DNA from: Pseudarthrobacter phenanthrenivorans
GTDB taxonomy: Bacteria > Actinomycetota > Actinomycetes > Actinomycetales > Micrococcaceae
Assembly: GCF_000813845.1 (NCBI RefSeq)
Contig: NZ_JWTB01000004.1
Coordinates: 87,381-151,380 of the forward strand
Direction of reading: 5' to 3'
Length of the DNA: 64,000 bases
Shown: positions 52,215 through 61,487 of the stretch, piece by piece
Layout: every line of letters starts with the position of its first letter
How positions within the stretch are numbered: the stretch's first letter is position 1
Notes under the pieces: model-generated
Databases searched by the model: none
What the model was told of the DNA's origin: nothing
The model's input: the letters and a program-made list of their open reading frames with translations, nothing else
Translations under genes and position numbers: made by a program

Positions 52215-53120
52215 ATGCGCGGAATTATCCTCGCCGGGGGAACCGGTTCACGTCTTCATCCAATCACTCTGGGCATCAGCAAACAGCTGGTCCCGGTGTA
52301 CGACAAGCCCATGATCTACTATCCGTTGTCAACGCTCATGCTGGCTGGCATTCGAGACATCCTGATCATCACCACGCCGCACGACGCCGACCAGTTCCAG
52401 CGCCTGCTGGGCGACGGCAGCCGCTTCGGGGTGAATATCTCCTATACCCAGCAGCCCTCGCCCGACGGCCTTGCTCAGGCCTTTGTCCTGGGCGCTGAAC
52501 ACATTGGTACTGGCCCCGTCGCTTTAGTGCTTGGCGACAATATCTTCTATGGCCAGGGCATGGGGACTCAGTTGCGGCGGTTCGAAAACATCGACGGCGG
52601 AGCTGTCTTCGGCTACCGCGTTGCCGATCCCTCTGCCTACGGCGTGGTGGAATTCGACGAGAAGGGGCGGGCTATCTCCCTTGAGGAAAAGCCTGCTGAA
52701 CCGAAAAGCCACTATGCCGTGCCAGGCCTGTACTTCTATGACAACGACGTAGTGCAGATTGCCCGCGACCTTAAGCCCTCCGCCCGGGGCGAGTTGGAAA
52801 TCACCGACGTCAACCGGGTCTACCTGGAGCGGGGCAAGCTGCAGGTGGAGATCCTCCCCCGCGGCACCGCCTGGCTGGACACCGGGACCTTCAATGACCT
52901 CAACGACGCATCTGAGTTTGTCCGTACCGTGCAGCATCGACAGGGACTGTCCATCGGCTGCCCGGAGGAAATCGCCTGGCGTTTGGGTTTCCTGACGGAC
53001 GACGAACTGCGGGATCGGGCCGAACCGCTTGCGAAGAGCGGTTACGGCAGATACCTGTTGGACCTGCTGGCAGAAAGTGCCGAGGGATCCGCCGAGCGGC
53101 TGGAACTCGTAAGCAGGTAG
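52215..53120 (+). CDS. rfbA: Glucose-1-phosphate thymidylyltransferase
   Basis: A 301-residue nucleotidylyltransferase. [16 protein letters not shown] is the dTTP/sugar-phosphate loop, [21 protein letters not shown] and LGDNIFYG complete the RmlA signature, and [20 protein letters not shown] is the C-terminal metal/acceptor region. It makes dTDP-glucose, the entry to dTDP-rhamnose. rmlBCD are not in the window. ATG 52215 is used; a longer start adds an unlike N-terminus. Confidence 0.92.
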   Translation: MRGIILAGGTGSRLHPITLGISKQLVPVYDKPMIYYPLSTLMLAGIRDILIITTPHDADQFQRLLGDGSRFGVNISYTQQPSPDGLAQAFVLGAEHIGTGPVALVLGDNIFYGQGMGTQLRRFENIDGGAVFGYRVADPSAYGVVEFDEKGRAISLEEKPAEPKSHYAVPGLYFYDNDVVQIARDLKPSARGELEITDVNRVYLERGKLQVEILPRGTAWLDTGTFNDLNDASEFVRTVQHRQGLSIGCPEEIAWRLGFLTDDELRDRAEPLAKSGYGRYLLDLLAESAEGSAERLELVSR

Positions 53121-53139
53121 CCTCTAACAACAAACTTAA

Positions 53140-53179
53140 CGACGAGGGCCCACCACTAAAAAGTGGTGGGCCCTCGTCG
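53140..53179. terminator. Bidirectional terminator between rfbA and galU
   Basis: CGACGAGGGCCCACCACT (53140-53157) pairs perfectly over 18 bases with 53162-53179 around AAAA. It serves the two convergent genes. Confidence 0.9.
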
Positions 53180-53189
53180 TGGTCGGAAA

Positions 53190-54080
53190 TTAGCCGACGA
53201 AGCTCTTCATCCAGGTCTTCAGGTCCTCACCGAACTCCACGCGTTCCGACGCGAGGGTAATAACGGCCTTAAGGTAGCTCAGCTTGTCACCGGTGTCGTA
53301 GCGGCGGCCCTTGAAGACCACGCCGTAGACGCCCGAGCCTTCGCCCTCGCCGGCGGCCAGGGTCTGCAGGGCGTCGGTCAGCTGGATCTCGCCGCCACGG
53401 CCGGGCTCGGTGTTCTCCAGGACACTGAACACGTTGTGGTGCAGGACGTAACGGCCGATGACGGCCAAGTTGGACGGCGCCTCGCCGACTGCCGGCTTCT
53501 CCACCAGGCTGTTGACGCGGACGTAGTCCTCGCCTTCCACAGCGGTGATGTCTGCGCAGCCGTAGGCACTGATCTGCGACGGATCAACCTCGATCAGGGC
53601 GATCACAGAGCCACCGGTCTTCTGCTGCACCTCCATCATGGTGCTCAGCAGGTCCTCAGCCTCGTCAATGAGGTCGTCACCCAGGAGCACGGCAAACGGC
53701 TCGTCGCCCACGTGCTGCTGCGCGCACAGCACTGCGTGGCCCAGGCCCTTGGCTTCGCCCTGGCGGACGTAGTGGATGGGACCCAGGTTGGAGGCGTACT
53801 CCACCAGCCCCAGCTTGTCCTTGTCACCCTTGGCCTCCAAGGCAGCCTCCAGGCCCGGTTCGCGGTCGAAGTGGTCCTCGAGTGCGCGCTTGTTGCGGCC
53901 AGTGATCATGAGCAGGTCCGAGAGGCCTGCATCGATCGCTTCCTCCACCACATACTGGATGGCCGGGCGGTCAACCACCGGCAACATTTCCTTCGGCATT
54001 GCCTTGGTGGCGGGCAGGAAGCGTGTTCCCAATCCGGCAGCAGGAATGACGGCTTTGGTAATAGCTTTCCCCGTAGTCAT
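53190..54080 (-). CDS. galU: UTP-glucose-1-phosphate uridylyltransferase
   Basis: A 296-residue GalU: AVIPAAGLGTRFLPATKAMP is the uridyl/glucose-1-P loop, KEMLPVVDRPAIQYVVEEA follows, and FAVLLGDDLID holds the metal site. It makes UDP-glucose, used by polysaccharide and cell-wall pathways. It is the last gene of the minus-strand operon that starts at 58737 (75-bp gap to the gene before). Confidence 0.93.
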   Translation of the reverse strand: MTTGKAITKAVIPAAGLGTRFLPATKAMPKEMLPVVDRPAIQYVVEEAIDAGLSDLLMITGRNKRALEDHFDREPGLEAALEAKGDKDKLGLVEYASNLGPIHYVRQGEAKGLGHAVLCAQQHVGDEPFAVLLGDDLIDEAEDLLSTMMEVQQKTGGSVIALIEVDPSQISAYGCADITAVEGEDYVRVNSLVEKPAVGEAPSNLAVIGRYVLHHNVFSVLENTEPGRGGEIQLTDALQTLAAGEGEGSGVYGVVFKGRRYDTGDKLSYLKAVITLASERVEFGEDLKTWMKSFVG

Positions 54081-54154
54081 AGCTGAACCTTAACAAATTT
54101 GCTGTGGTAAACGGCAATCGGATGCGGATTAGGGACGGCCAATTCACCGGTGGA

Positions 54155-55054
54155 TCAGAGTCCGCGCAGGTCCCTAACAAGCCTGGGTACGGCCTTGGAA
54201 AACCGCGCCCACCTGCTGCGATGCTGCCTCAGTCGTCCCAGGAAAGACATATCTGCATAGATGTTCCCACTCAGGAAGACCTCGGTCCGGGGAAAGACCG
54301 CCCGCCACAGCAGACGCGGTTTTTCCCGCCAGGGAGCCTGGAGAAGGGCAATGATTCGCGCACTCCCGGGTTCACGCGCAGCCACCCGGTTGCACCACTC
54401 CGGGGAGGGCTCCGGCCAAGCCACGGTGCGGCCGTCGGAAAGCAGGCTTTCCAGGAAGGGCCTCATGGCGGCCAGGGAGCCTGTGGACCCTGCGAGGTCC
54501 AGTAGCGCCTCCGACTGGGATTGATCCTGCGTGAGGCCCGCCAGGTACTGAAGCTCCTGGTGACAGGAGGGCAGCTCGGGCGACCGCAAGGCGTGCAAGG
54601 CCAGAAACAAGATCCCAAGAGGTTTCGCGGGGACCCTCAGCCGCTGTTCCGCGAGTTCCATATCGACCGTGTTTGCCCACAGCGTCTCAAAGCAGTCCCC
54701 AGTTGGTTCTTCCATTCCAGGGAAGCGGAAGTGGAGGTCAATGCAGCAAGGCCACTCGGGGTGGTGAACGGTGACCGAGTGTTTGGGAAACGTCTTGTGG
54801 TCCGGGTCCGCGGGGCGTTCCCGCCAACCCCGCTCACGAAGGCCCCCCAGCAAGTCATCCAGCCTTGCAGGATCAGCATAGACGTCCACATCAGACGACA
54901 CTTTCGCCGGTCGCAGCCCCTGGAGGACACTTGCCGGCCCTTTGATGAAGAAGACCCGAATGCCCAGGCGGTCCGCCAGCCGCGCTACAAGTGCGTGGCC
55001 GAGGAGAACGCCTTCCGGGATACTCAGCTCCGCGTCATGGGCGGCGTCAGTCAT
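54155..55054 (-). CDS. Nucleotidyltransferase-family protein (NTP_transf_5 type)
   Basis: A 299-residue protein: VFFIKGPASVLQGL and KVSSDVDVYAD carry the K-G and D-x-D residues of the NTP_transf_5/Pol-beta-like fold; LDDLLGGLRERGW, HHPEWPCCIDLH and a helical C-terminal half follow, with no further domain. It lies five bases after the BY-kinase gene. Families of this kind accompany HprK-like/PqqD-like pairs elsewhere; the target is unknown and could be a peptide, a sugar or the Tat protein of this operon. Confidence 0.75.
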   Translation of the reverse strand: MTDAAHDAELSIPEGVLLGHALVARLADRLGIRVFFIKGPASVLQGLRPAKVSSDVDVYADPARLDDLLGGLRERGWRERPADPDHKTFPKHSVTVHHPEWPCCIDLHFRFPGMEEPTGDCFETLWANTVDMELAEQRLRVPAKPLGILFLALHALRSPELPSCHQELQYLAGLTQDQSQSEALLDLAGSTGSLAAMRPFLESLLSDGRTVAWPEPSPEWCNRVAAREPGSARIIALLQAPWREKPRLLWRAVFPRTEVFLSGNIYADMSFLGRLRQHRSRWARFSKAVPRLVRDLRGL

Positions 55055-55059
55055 GATGC

Positions 55060-56610
55060 CTAGATCCTGGCCCTACGGCCGCCAGGAATTGCCTCCGGCA
55101 CCTCTAGAGCGTCCGGCTCTGGCCATTCGCCGAGGGGCTCCGGCTCCGCCTGTGGGTGCGCAGCAGCCGAGGTGTAGGTTCCGTAGTAGGAGTAGGCATC
55201 CGTGCCCTTGGTGGGAACGTAGTTGAGGACGGCTCCCAAGATGCGTCCCTTGACCTTTTCAAGGTTCCCCAGAGACTGGTCCAGCTGCTCCTGGGTGGTC
55301 CTGCCCGTCCGGATCACCACAATGGCACCGTCGGCCACGCGCGAGAGGACCGCAGCATCGGTCACCGGAAGCAGCGGCGGTGCGTCAATGAGGACAACGG
55401 CATCCTTGGCCAAGGTGGTGAGCATGTTCTTCATGGCCCGGGAGCCAAGCAATTCGCTGGGGTTCGGCGGGATCCGTCCCGAGCCCAGGACCGAAAGGTT
55501 GGGCAACGCCCCCCACGGCTGGAGGACATCGGCGAGCTCGGCGGTGCCCGTGAGCACATCTGTGACCCCGACTCCCGGAACAAGGTTGAAAACGTCCACC
55601 AGCGTGGGCCGGCGGAGGTCGCCGTCGACCACCACCACGTTCTCCCCCGCTGCCGCCATGGTGACCGCCAGGTTGGCCGTGACGGTGGACTTGCCCTCCG
55701 CCTGCATTGAGCTGGTGACCACGATGATCCGTGGCGGCTGGTCCACGTCAAGGAAGCTGAGGTTGGTGCGCAGCTCGCGGAGGGCTTCAGCCATGGCCCC
55801 GCCGGCGTCGTGAAGCTGCGCGGCGGTGCCGGCGTCCACGATGGTGCTTTTCCCATCCAGCCGGTGGTCCACCGGGAGGGTGCCGATCACGGGGACGCCG
55901 AACAGACGCTCGATGTCCGCAGCCTTCCGGATCCGCCGGTCCAGGTGCCGGCGGATCAACGCATATGCCACGCCCAGGGCCAGGCCCACAAGCGCGCCGA
56001 GGGCCAGGTTGAGCTTGGTGTTGGGTGACGTGGGGCTGGTGGGAAGGACGGCCTTGCCCAGGGGCAGTACCCGGACAGCTGTGGCTGCATCCGCCTGCCC
56101 GGCCCCGGCCTGCCCCGCTGTGTCGGCGGCTGGCGCGGTCTCTATGGCCTCCACTTGGGCGGCCAGGCCGTTGACCCAGGCATCGGCCACGCGCTGGGCC
56201 GTTGCGGGATCCGTGGACTGTGCGGTGACCTTGATCTCTGCCGTGTCCAGCGGAACCTTGATGGTGATGCTGCCGAGCAGGGCATCGGCCGAAGTCTTCA
56301 GGTCCAGGGATTGGATGACCCGGTCCGCGACGAGCCGCGATTTCGCCACCGACTCGTAATTCTTGACCTTGGCCTTGGCCAGGCTGTCCCCGGCCAGGGC
56401 CAGGCTGACGTTGTCAGAGCCCGGTGTAACCACGATGCCGCTGGAGTCAGAGGAGTAGACCTTGGGCTGCAGAACGGTCCATCCCGCCGCTGCCAAGGTG
56501 GCCAGCAGGGTGAAAGCCACAATGGCCTTCCAGTAGACCCGCAGGATGGCCAGGTAGTCCGCAAGGTCCAGGCCCGGCGACGCCTCCGTGGGCGTGGTTG
56601 TTGTGCTCAT
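55060..56610 (-). CDS. Second fused Wzz/BY-kinase
   Basis: A 516-residue protein with an N-terminal Wzz domain (membrane segment about 31-50, second about 205-222), Pro-rich VLPTSPTSPNTKLN before the second segment, and a BY-kinase domain with Walker A SMQAEGKST, A' VVDGDLRRPTL and B VVLIDAPPLLPVTDA. The C-terminal Tyr cluster is AYSYYGTYT, followed by an extra 30-residue acidic tail. It is a paralogue of the kinase at 34008 but with high-GC codons. It likely sets chain length of the polymer handled by this operon. Confidence 0.92.
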   Translation of the reverse strand: MSTTTTPTEASPGLDLADYLAILRVYWKAIVAFTLLATLAAAGWTVLQPKVYSSDSSGIVVTPGSDNVSLALAGDSLAKAKVKNYESVAKSRLVADRVIQSLDLKTSADALLGSITIKVPLDTAEIKVTAQSTDPATAQRVADAWVNGLAAQVEAIETAPAADTAGQAGAGQADAATAVRVLPLGKAVLPTSPTSPNTKLNLALGALVGLALGVAYALIRRHLDRRIRKAADIERLFGVPVIGTLPVDHRLDGKSTIVDAGTAAQLHDAGGAMAEALRELRTNLSFLDVDQPPRIIVVTSSMQAEGKSTVTANLAVTMAAAGENVVVVDGDLRRPTLVDVFNLVPGVGVTDVLTGTAELADVLQPWGALPNLSVLGSGRIPPNPSELLGSRAMKNMLTTLAKDAVVLIDAPPLLPVTDAAVLSRVADGAIVVIRTGRTTQEQLDQSLGNLEKVKGRILGAVLNYVPTKGTDAYSYYGTYTSAAAHPQAEPEPLGEWPEPDALEVPEAIPGGRRARI

Positions 56611-56655
56611 GGTGATTCCTCAAATCCAGGTCTTTGTCTGCGCCCCGAGGGCTGT

Positions 56656-57873
56656 TCAGTGTTCGCCGCGTTCCAGTACGGACTTGGCGATGAGCTGCTT
56701 CACGGCTGTGGCGACGGCGGCCCGGTAGCCGTCGGGTTTTCCGTGCACTTCCGCGATGTGTTTAGTCAGTTCGTCCAGGCTCCTCGGCGCGGAGCAGGCT
56801 TCCCAGAGCGCCGGGCCGATCCCGCTCAGGCGGACGATCTCGTTGTCCAGCATGACCAGCAGGTCCCCGCCAACCTTGACGACATCCCTTGAGGCCCTCC
56901 GCCGGATACTCCCGGCGGGAAGGGGCGGCCGGCGGGCAACATCCAGCGACGCGGCTTCCCATTCCGGCCCTGACGTTGGTTGCAGCCGGAACAGGGGCTC
57001 CAGGGCACCCGGAAGGTCCGCTGCCTCGGAATAGGTCACCTGCCGCACTCCCCCGACACTCTCGATGAGGCGGCACAGCGACTGCAGTGGGTCCACGATG
57101 TCGCCCTGCGAGGACGATTCCGGGATCAGTGCGAGCAGGGCGTCGGCCAGCGGCACCTTCTCCAGTACCGGTGCTACCGGATTGAGTGCTTGGACGCGGT
57201 TCAGGAGCACGATGGACTGGATGAAAGGCATGGCCGGTGCCGGCTGCAACCCAAACTCGTCCGGCCCCACCTGGCGCTTGGGTGTGCCGGCCTCCTGCTT
57301 GACCGACAACGGCTTGGGATACGGAACCACGGACCCGTCCCAGGCGACGGCCACAGTCTCATCCGTGACATAGCCATAGATCCTGGCCAGTACGGAAGCC
57401 GCGGTGGTCTTCCCTGTCCCGGACCTGGCTACCAGCGCCACCACAGCCCCCGTCCCTGGGTCCGCCACCCCGCAGGCATGGAGCATGGTCAGTTCGCCCG
57501 CATTGGCCAGAATGGCGGACACGGTGAGGCGGGAGGTGAGGTTCTCCGCCAGTTCCTCAAAGGAAGCGGCTTCCAGCTGGAATGTTCCGGCACTGTGTTT
57601 GGAGGACGTACAGGAGACCGACGCGGTGAACGGCCTTCCACCTGTTGGTTCCGCCGGCACCGGCGGCAGCAGCGGCTCCGGGCCGGCGATACACCGGGCC
57701 CAGGCCGAGCTCATGGCCACCCGCTGCTGCCTGGTGACTGCGCGGCCCCAGCGGACAACAAACCGCTGCCCCAGGACCTCAAGGCACAGCAGGTCGCTGC
57801 CCTTTGCCAGTTCCTCGAGCAGCCGTTGCTGCCACGCCAACTGCGCGTTCCCGGTGATTCCTGCGGACGTCAT
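56656..57873 (-). CDS. HPr-kinase-like ATPase with C-terminal PqqD-like domain
   Basis: A 405-residue cytosolic protein. A P-loop (ARSGTGKTT, 149-157) follows ACGVADPGTGAVVALV, the HprK/PEPCK-like arrangement in which the loop sits in a beta-sandwich C-terminal kinase fold. Residues about 310-400 (IRRRASRDVVKVGGDLLVML; IVRLSGIGPALWEA) resemble PqqD. No HPr substrate is near; likely targets are the PqqD-like neighbour or its peptide. It starts five bases after the PqqD-like gene and precedes the BY-kinase. Confidence 0.72.
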   Translation of the reverse strand: MTSAGITGNAQLAWQQRLLEELAKGSDLLCLEVLGQRFVVRWGRAVTRQQRVAMSSAWARCIAGPEPLLPPVPAEPTGGRPFTASVSCTSSKHSAGTFQLEAASFEELAENLTSRLTVSAILANAGELTMLHACGVADPGTGAVVALVARSGTGKTTAASVLARIYGYVTDETVAVAWDGSVVPYPKPLSVKQEAGTPKRQVGPDEFGLQPAPAMPFIQSIVLLNRVQALNPVAPVLEKVPLADALLALIPESSSQGDIVDPLQSLCRLIESVGGVRQVTYSEAADLPGALEPLFRLQPTSGPEWEAASLDVARRPPLPAGSIRRRASRDVVKVGGDLLVMLDNEIVRLSGIGPALWEACSAPRSLDELTKHIAEVHGKPDGYRAAVATAVKQLIAKSVLERGEH

Positions 57874-57877
57874 GCCG

Positions 57878-58159
57878 TTAGCGGGAAGTGCCGCGGGCAG
57901 CCTCGATCAGGCGCTGCGCTTCGAGGCTGGCCAGGAATCCTTCCACCTGGGCCTGCATCTGTCCCGACTGGTCCTCAAAGGTGGCCTCGAGCTCAGCGAA
58001 GATGTCCCGCTCGCTCCGCTCGCCGTCGATGAGGTCCCAAATGACCGCTGCCGGCCCTTCCAGGACCACGGGCTGGGTTGCGTCGAGGTGCAGCAGGGCG
58101 ACGCGGGCCCGGGGTTTGGTGCAGACTTCTGCCACCAGGGGGCCGTGGTGCCAGATCAC
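57878..58159 (-). CDS. PqqD-like small protein
   Basis: A 93-residue protein with the PqqD winged-helix pattern: VALLHLDATQPVVLEGPAAVIWDLIDGERS, then a helix and LEAQRLIEAARG. PqqD-type domains bind peptide leaders in ribosomal-peptide modification. Start is GTG 58159, overlapping the preceding Tat-protein gene by four bases, so the two are translationally coupled. Confidence 0.72.
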   Translation of the reverse strand: MIWHHGPLVAEVCTKPRARVALLHLDATQPVVLEGPAAVIWDLIDGERSERDIFAELEATFEDQSGQMQAQVEGFLASLEAQRLIEAARGTSR

Positions 58160-58737
58160 GGAATGACCATTGTTATGCCGGAAATGGTGAAATTGGAAGC
58201 TCCGGCAGTAAGAGTCATCGTAAAGGTGTACTTCTGACCACTCACCACCTTGGATTGGCCCGTACCGTCCGAGTAGTAGAAGGAAATGGCTTGTGTCGCC
58301 GACTGGTTGGGGGCAACAGTAATAGTCGCCGTCGAGGAAAACCCGTTGAAGGTTGCGGCGCTCACAGTGTTTCCGCCCAAGGACTTCACGGCGATACCTG
58401 TCGCAACCGTTCCGGTACTGACTGTGCCAACGATTCCGACGGTTACGGTCTGCGCGGTCGTGTGAGTGTTCTGGATCGTGAGGACGGAAGGGCCCTGACC
58501 GCTTCGGGTGCCCGCGGACCCTTGCTGCTTGGAGAAATTGATATTCCCGATAGGGCCAGCCGTTATGGACAGAGACCCAGAAGCCGCAGCGGCAGGAGCC
58601 GCAATGGCCGTCGCAATGACAGGCAGAGACCAGGCGACGCCTGCGACTACCCTCCGACGGCTGAAACCGTTCTCTTCCTTGCCATCGACATCCGCGTTCA
58701 AAACCTCAGACAATTGTGCCCCCAGAGTAGTCTTCAA
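58156..58737 (-). CDS. Tat-exported protein, first gene of HprK/PqqD operon
   Basis: A 193-residue protein. Residues 1-25 form a long polar start (MKTTLGAQLSEVLNADVDGK), followed by a twin-arginine stretch SRRRVV (26-31) and hydrophobic core VAWSLPVIATAIAAPAAAAS. The mature part (about 53-193) is Thr/Ser/Val/Gly-rich beta sequence without Cys. The N-terminal extension before the RR is unusual and could be read by the PqqD-like protein encoded next (inference). Function unknown, surface location likely. Confidence 0.7.
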   Translation of the reverse strand: MKTTLGAQLSEVLNADVDGKEENGFSRRRVVAGVAWSLPVIATAIAAPAAAASGSLSITAGPIGNINFSKQQGSAGTRSGQGPSVLTIQNTHTTAQTVTVGIVGTVSTGTVATGIAVKSLGGNTVSAATFNGFSSTATITVAPNQSATQAISFYYSDGTGQSKVVSGQKYTFTMTLTAGASNFTISGITMVIP

Positions 58738-58884
58738 ACGCCGCTGCCTATTTGAGACCGGCAGCGCGCATCAACCGGATTTGTCCGGCTGCGCCTACTC
58801 TTTCGAACGCGAATTAATATTTCTGCAATTGCCTTGCAAGGTTCAATCAAGAATTCTTCAAGAGGTCTTGATGGAAATTTCGAA

Positions 58885-59670
58885 TCAGCGGCCGCCGGTG
58901 AATTTCGGCTCGCGCTTTTCCTGGAACGCCCGGAAGCCCTCGGCGTAGTCCTCGGTCTTGCACAGCCGTGCCTGCTCCTCGTTCTCCTCCTGCATGGCCT
59001 GCCAGAGGCCCAGGCGCTGGTCGCGGATATGCGCCACCAGCTCCTTCGAGGCAACGAACGCCCCGGTGGCGCCGGCCGCCACGCGCGAGACGATCTCCCG
59101 GGTTGAGTCCAACAAAGAATCAGCCGGCATGGCGCGGCTGAACATCCCCTGCGCCACGGCCTCTGCACCCGAGATCAGGTCCGCCGTATAGATCAGGTCC
59201 AGCGTCCGGTGCATGCCCAGCCGCTCCGTGAAGTACCAGTGCCCGCCCGAATCCAGCGTGGCCCCCAGCTTGGCAAACGGCGAGCCGAACTTGGCGTTCT
59301 CCGCCACGTACACCACGTCCGTGGCCAGCAGCAGCCCCAGCCCCACGCCCAGGCACGCACCCTGCGCCGCCGCGAAGGTCGGCGCCGGGAAGGACGCCAT
59401 CTTCTTCAGCAGCGGCTCCACCAGCCCGCCCAGGTACGCGGCGGCGTCGTCACTCTCCGGGGTGACCCCGGCGATGTCCCGGCCCGCGCAGAAGGCGCGT
59501 CCCTCTCCCCTCAGCAGCAGCGCCCGCACCTCACCGCGCGAGGCGGCGGCAGCAGCGTCGTCGTACGCCTGTGCCAAATCCCGCAGCGCCTGCTCATCCA
59601 GGGAGTTCAGCTTCTGCGGCGCGTCCAGCACTACCTCGGCGATGCCGTTGCTGATGGAAAGGGAAATCAT
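58885..59670 (-). CDS. Enoyl-CoA hydratase/isomerase of the paa operon
   Basis: A 261-residue crotonase-family protein: RAFCAGRDIAG and AAQGACLGVGLGLLLATDVVYV give the oxyanion-hole loops. Position after paaE suggests the PaaF (2,3-dehydroadipyl-CoA hydratase) or PaaG (1,2-epoxyphenylacetyl-CoA isomerase) step; LGATLDSGGHWYFTERLG, in which Asp replaces the usual Glu of hydratases, favours PaaG-like isomerase chemistry. Follows paaE after 41 bases. Confidence 0.75.
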   Translation of the reverse strand: MISLSISNGIAEVVLDAPQKLNSLDEQALRDLAQAYDDAAAAASRGEVRALLLRGEGRAFCAGRDIAGVTPESDDAAAYLGGLVEPLLKKMASFPAPTFAAAQGACLGVGLGLLLATDVVYVAENAKFGSPFAKLGATLDSGGHWYFTERLGMHRTLDLIYTADLISGAEAVAQGMFSRAMPADSLLDSTREIVSRVAAGATGAFVASKELVAHIRDQRLGLWQAMQEENEEQARLCKTEDYAEGFRAFQEKREPKFTGGR

Positions 59671-59711
59671 GGGGCTCCTATAAGTTCAGGCGGGCACGGG
59701 GTGAAAACGGA

Positions 59712-60938
59712 TTAGACGTCGAAGTCGACCGTGACTTCCTTGCTGGTGGGGTGGCTCTGGCAGGTCAGGACGTAGCCCTTGTCCAGCTCATCCTGCTCCA
59801 GCGCGTAGTTCTCGTCCATGGTCACGCTGCCGGTGACCACCTTGGCGCGGCAGGTGCCGCACACTCCCCCGGCGCACGCGAACGGCACGTCCGGGCGCAC
59901 CCGCAGCGCGGCGTTGAGGATGGACTCGCGGGCGTGCGTGGGGCTGGCCACCTCGCCCTGCAGGCCGTCCAGCTTGAACGTGATCTTGTACGTCTCCTTG
60001 GACTCGTCCACGACGACGGGACGGCCGGCCTGGCCCTCCGGACGGTCCGGCTTGCCTGACGTGAACAGCTCGAACCGGATGTTCTCCGGCTTCACCCCGC
60101 GCTCGGCCAGGGTGTCCCGGCACAGCTGCACCAACTCGAACGGCCCGCACAGGAACCACTCGTCCACGTCGTCCGCGTGCAGCGCGGTGCCCAGCAGCTG
60201 CTGCAGCTTCTCGGCGTCGATCCTGCCGGACAGTAGCGGCGCGATCCGCTGCTCGCGGCTCAGCACGTGGTGGATGGCCAGCCGCTGCGGGTACTTGTCC
60301 TTCAGGTCCGCCAGCTCCTCCAGGAACATCACGTCCATGGCGGCCTTGTTGGCGTAGATCAGGTCGAACCGGGTCTCCGGGTTGGCCGCCAGCAGCGTGC
60401 GGGCGATGGCGATCACCGGGGTGATGCCGGACCCGGCGGCGATGGCAACGAAGTTCCCCGCCTCCCCCGCCAGGTCCTCCGGGTGGTTCATGGAGTTCAT
60501 GACGTTCTGGTCCACGGCCACGCCGTCGCGGCCGTGCTTGGACACGAACGCACCCATGGGGCTCATCACGTCGAGGGTGTCGCCGGCCTTCAGCTCGGCG
60601 TTGGCCCACGTGGAGAACAGCCCGCCCAGGTCCTTCTTGATGGCCACGCGGATCTCGCTGGTGCCGTCGGCGAAGCTGCGCGGCTCCGCGCAGATGGAGT
60701 AGCTGCGGCGGATTTCCTTGGGCTCGCCGTCCTCATCCGGCAGCGTGGTGCGCAGGGCCACGTACTGGCCGGGCAGGTAGTCAAACTTGCCGGCCAGTTC
60801 GGCCGGCACATGGAAGCTGACCTCGATGGCATCGTCGGTGAGCCGGCGCACCTCCTTCACCTCGAGGGTGTGGAAGGACGGACGACGGCGGCCGGTCGCC
60901 TCAGCCTCTTCGGCGGCGGTCTGGCGGACAACAGGCAT
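59712..60938 (-). CDS. paaE: Phenylacetyl-CoA epoxidase reductase PaaE
   Basis: A 408-residue flavin reductase: FAD/NAD(P) domains (RRSYSICAEP; GSGITPVIAIARTLL) and a C-terminal plant-type [2Fe-2S] ferredoxin domain with CAGGVCGTC and the later YVLTCQSHP cysteine. It passes electrons from NADPH to the PaaABC oxygenase. Lies ten bases after paaD. Confidence 0.92.
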   Translation of the reverse strand: MPVVRQTAAEEAEATGRRRPSFHTLEVKEVRRLTDDAIEVSFHVPAELAGKFDYLPGQYVALRTTLPDEDGEPKEIRRSYSICAEPRSFADGTSEIRVAIKKDLGGLFSTWANAELKAGDTLDVMSPMGAFVSKHGRDGVAVDQNVMNSMNHPEDLAGEAGNFVAIAAGSGITPVIAIARTLLAANPETRFDLIYANKAAMDVMFLEELADLKDKYPQRLAIHHVLSREQRIAPLLSGRIDAEKLQQLLGTALHADDVDEWFLCGPFELVQLCRDTLAERGVKPENIRFELFTSGKPDRPEGQAGRPVVVDESKETYKITFKLDGLQGEVASPTHARESILNAALRVRPDVPFACAGGVCGTCRAKVVTGSVTMDENYALEQDELDKGYVLTCQSHPTSKEVTVDFDV

Positions 60939-60947
60939 GGGGGTTCC

Positions 60948-61487
60948 TTACAGGACTTTGAAGTAGTCGAACGGTTCCTTGCAGTCCTGGCAGACGAAGA
61001 GCGCCTTGCAGGACGTGGAACCGAAGCGGGTGAGTTCCTTGGTGTTGAGGCTGTTGCACTGCGGGCACTTCACGGCCAGGCTCAGCCGGACGGGGCCGGA
61101 GTGGCCGCCGGCGCGGGGGTGGCCGCTGGGCGGGGCGATGCCGTATTCCTGCAGCTTCTGCTTGCCGGCCTCGGTCATCCAGTCCGTGGTCCACGCCGGG
61201 GCCAGGACCAGGTCCACCTGGACATCCTCGTAGCCTTCCTTTTCGAAGGCCTTGTACAGGTCGTCCCGGATGGCGTCCATGGCCGGGCAGCCCGAGTACG
61301 TGGGCGTGATGGTGACCCGCACGCCGCCGTCCGTGCCGACGTCGACCTTCCGCAGGATCCCCAGGTCCGCGATGGTGAGCACGGGGATCTCCGGGTCCAC
61401 TACGGTGGCCGCGATGTCCCAGGCCTGCTGCTCGGCGGTCCGGGCAGGCGTTTCGAAGTCGCTGACGTAGATGTCCATGACGGTCAC
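60948..61487 (-). CDS. paaD: PaaD, Fe-S/MIP18-type assembly protein
   Basis: A 179-residue protein: MIP18/DUF59 domain (VVDPEIPVLTIADLGILR; TYSGCPAMDAI) followed by a zinc-ribbon-like CPQC...CQDC end. PaaD is needed for assembly of the epoxidase metal centres. Start is GTG 61487, overlapping paaC by four bases. Confidence 0.9.
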   Translation of the reverse strand: MTVMDIYVSDFETPARTAEQQAWDIAATVVDPEIPVLTIADLGILRKVDVGTDGGVRVTITPTYSGCPAMDAIRDDLYKAFEKEGYEDVQVDLVLAPAWTTDWMTEAGKQKLQEYGIAPPSGHPRAGGHSGPVRLSLAVKCPQCNSLNTKELTRFGSTSCKALFVCQDCKEPFDYFKVL

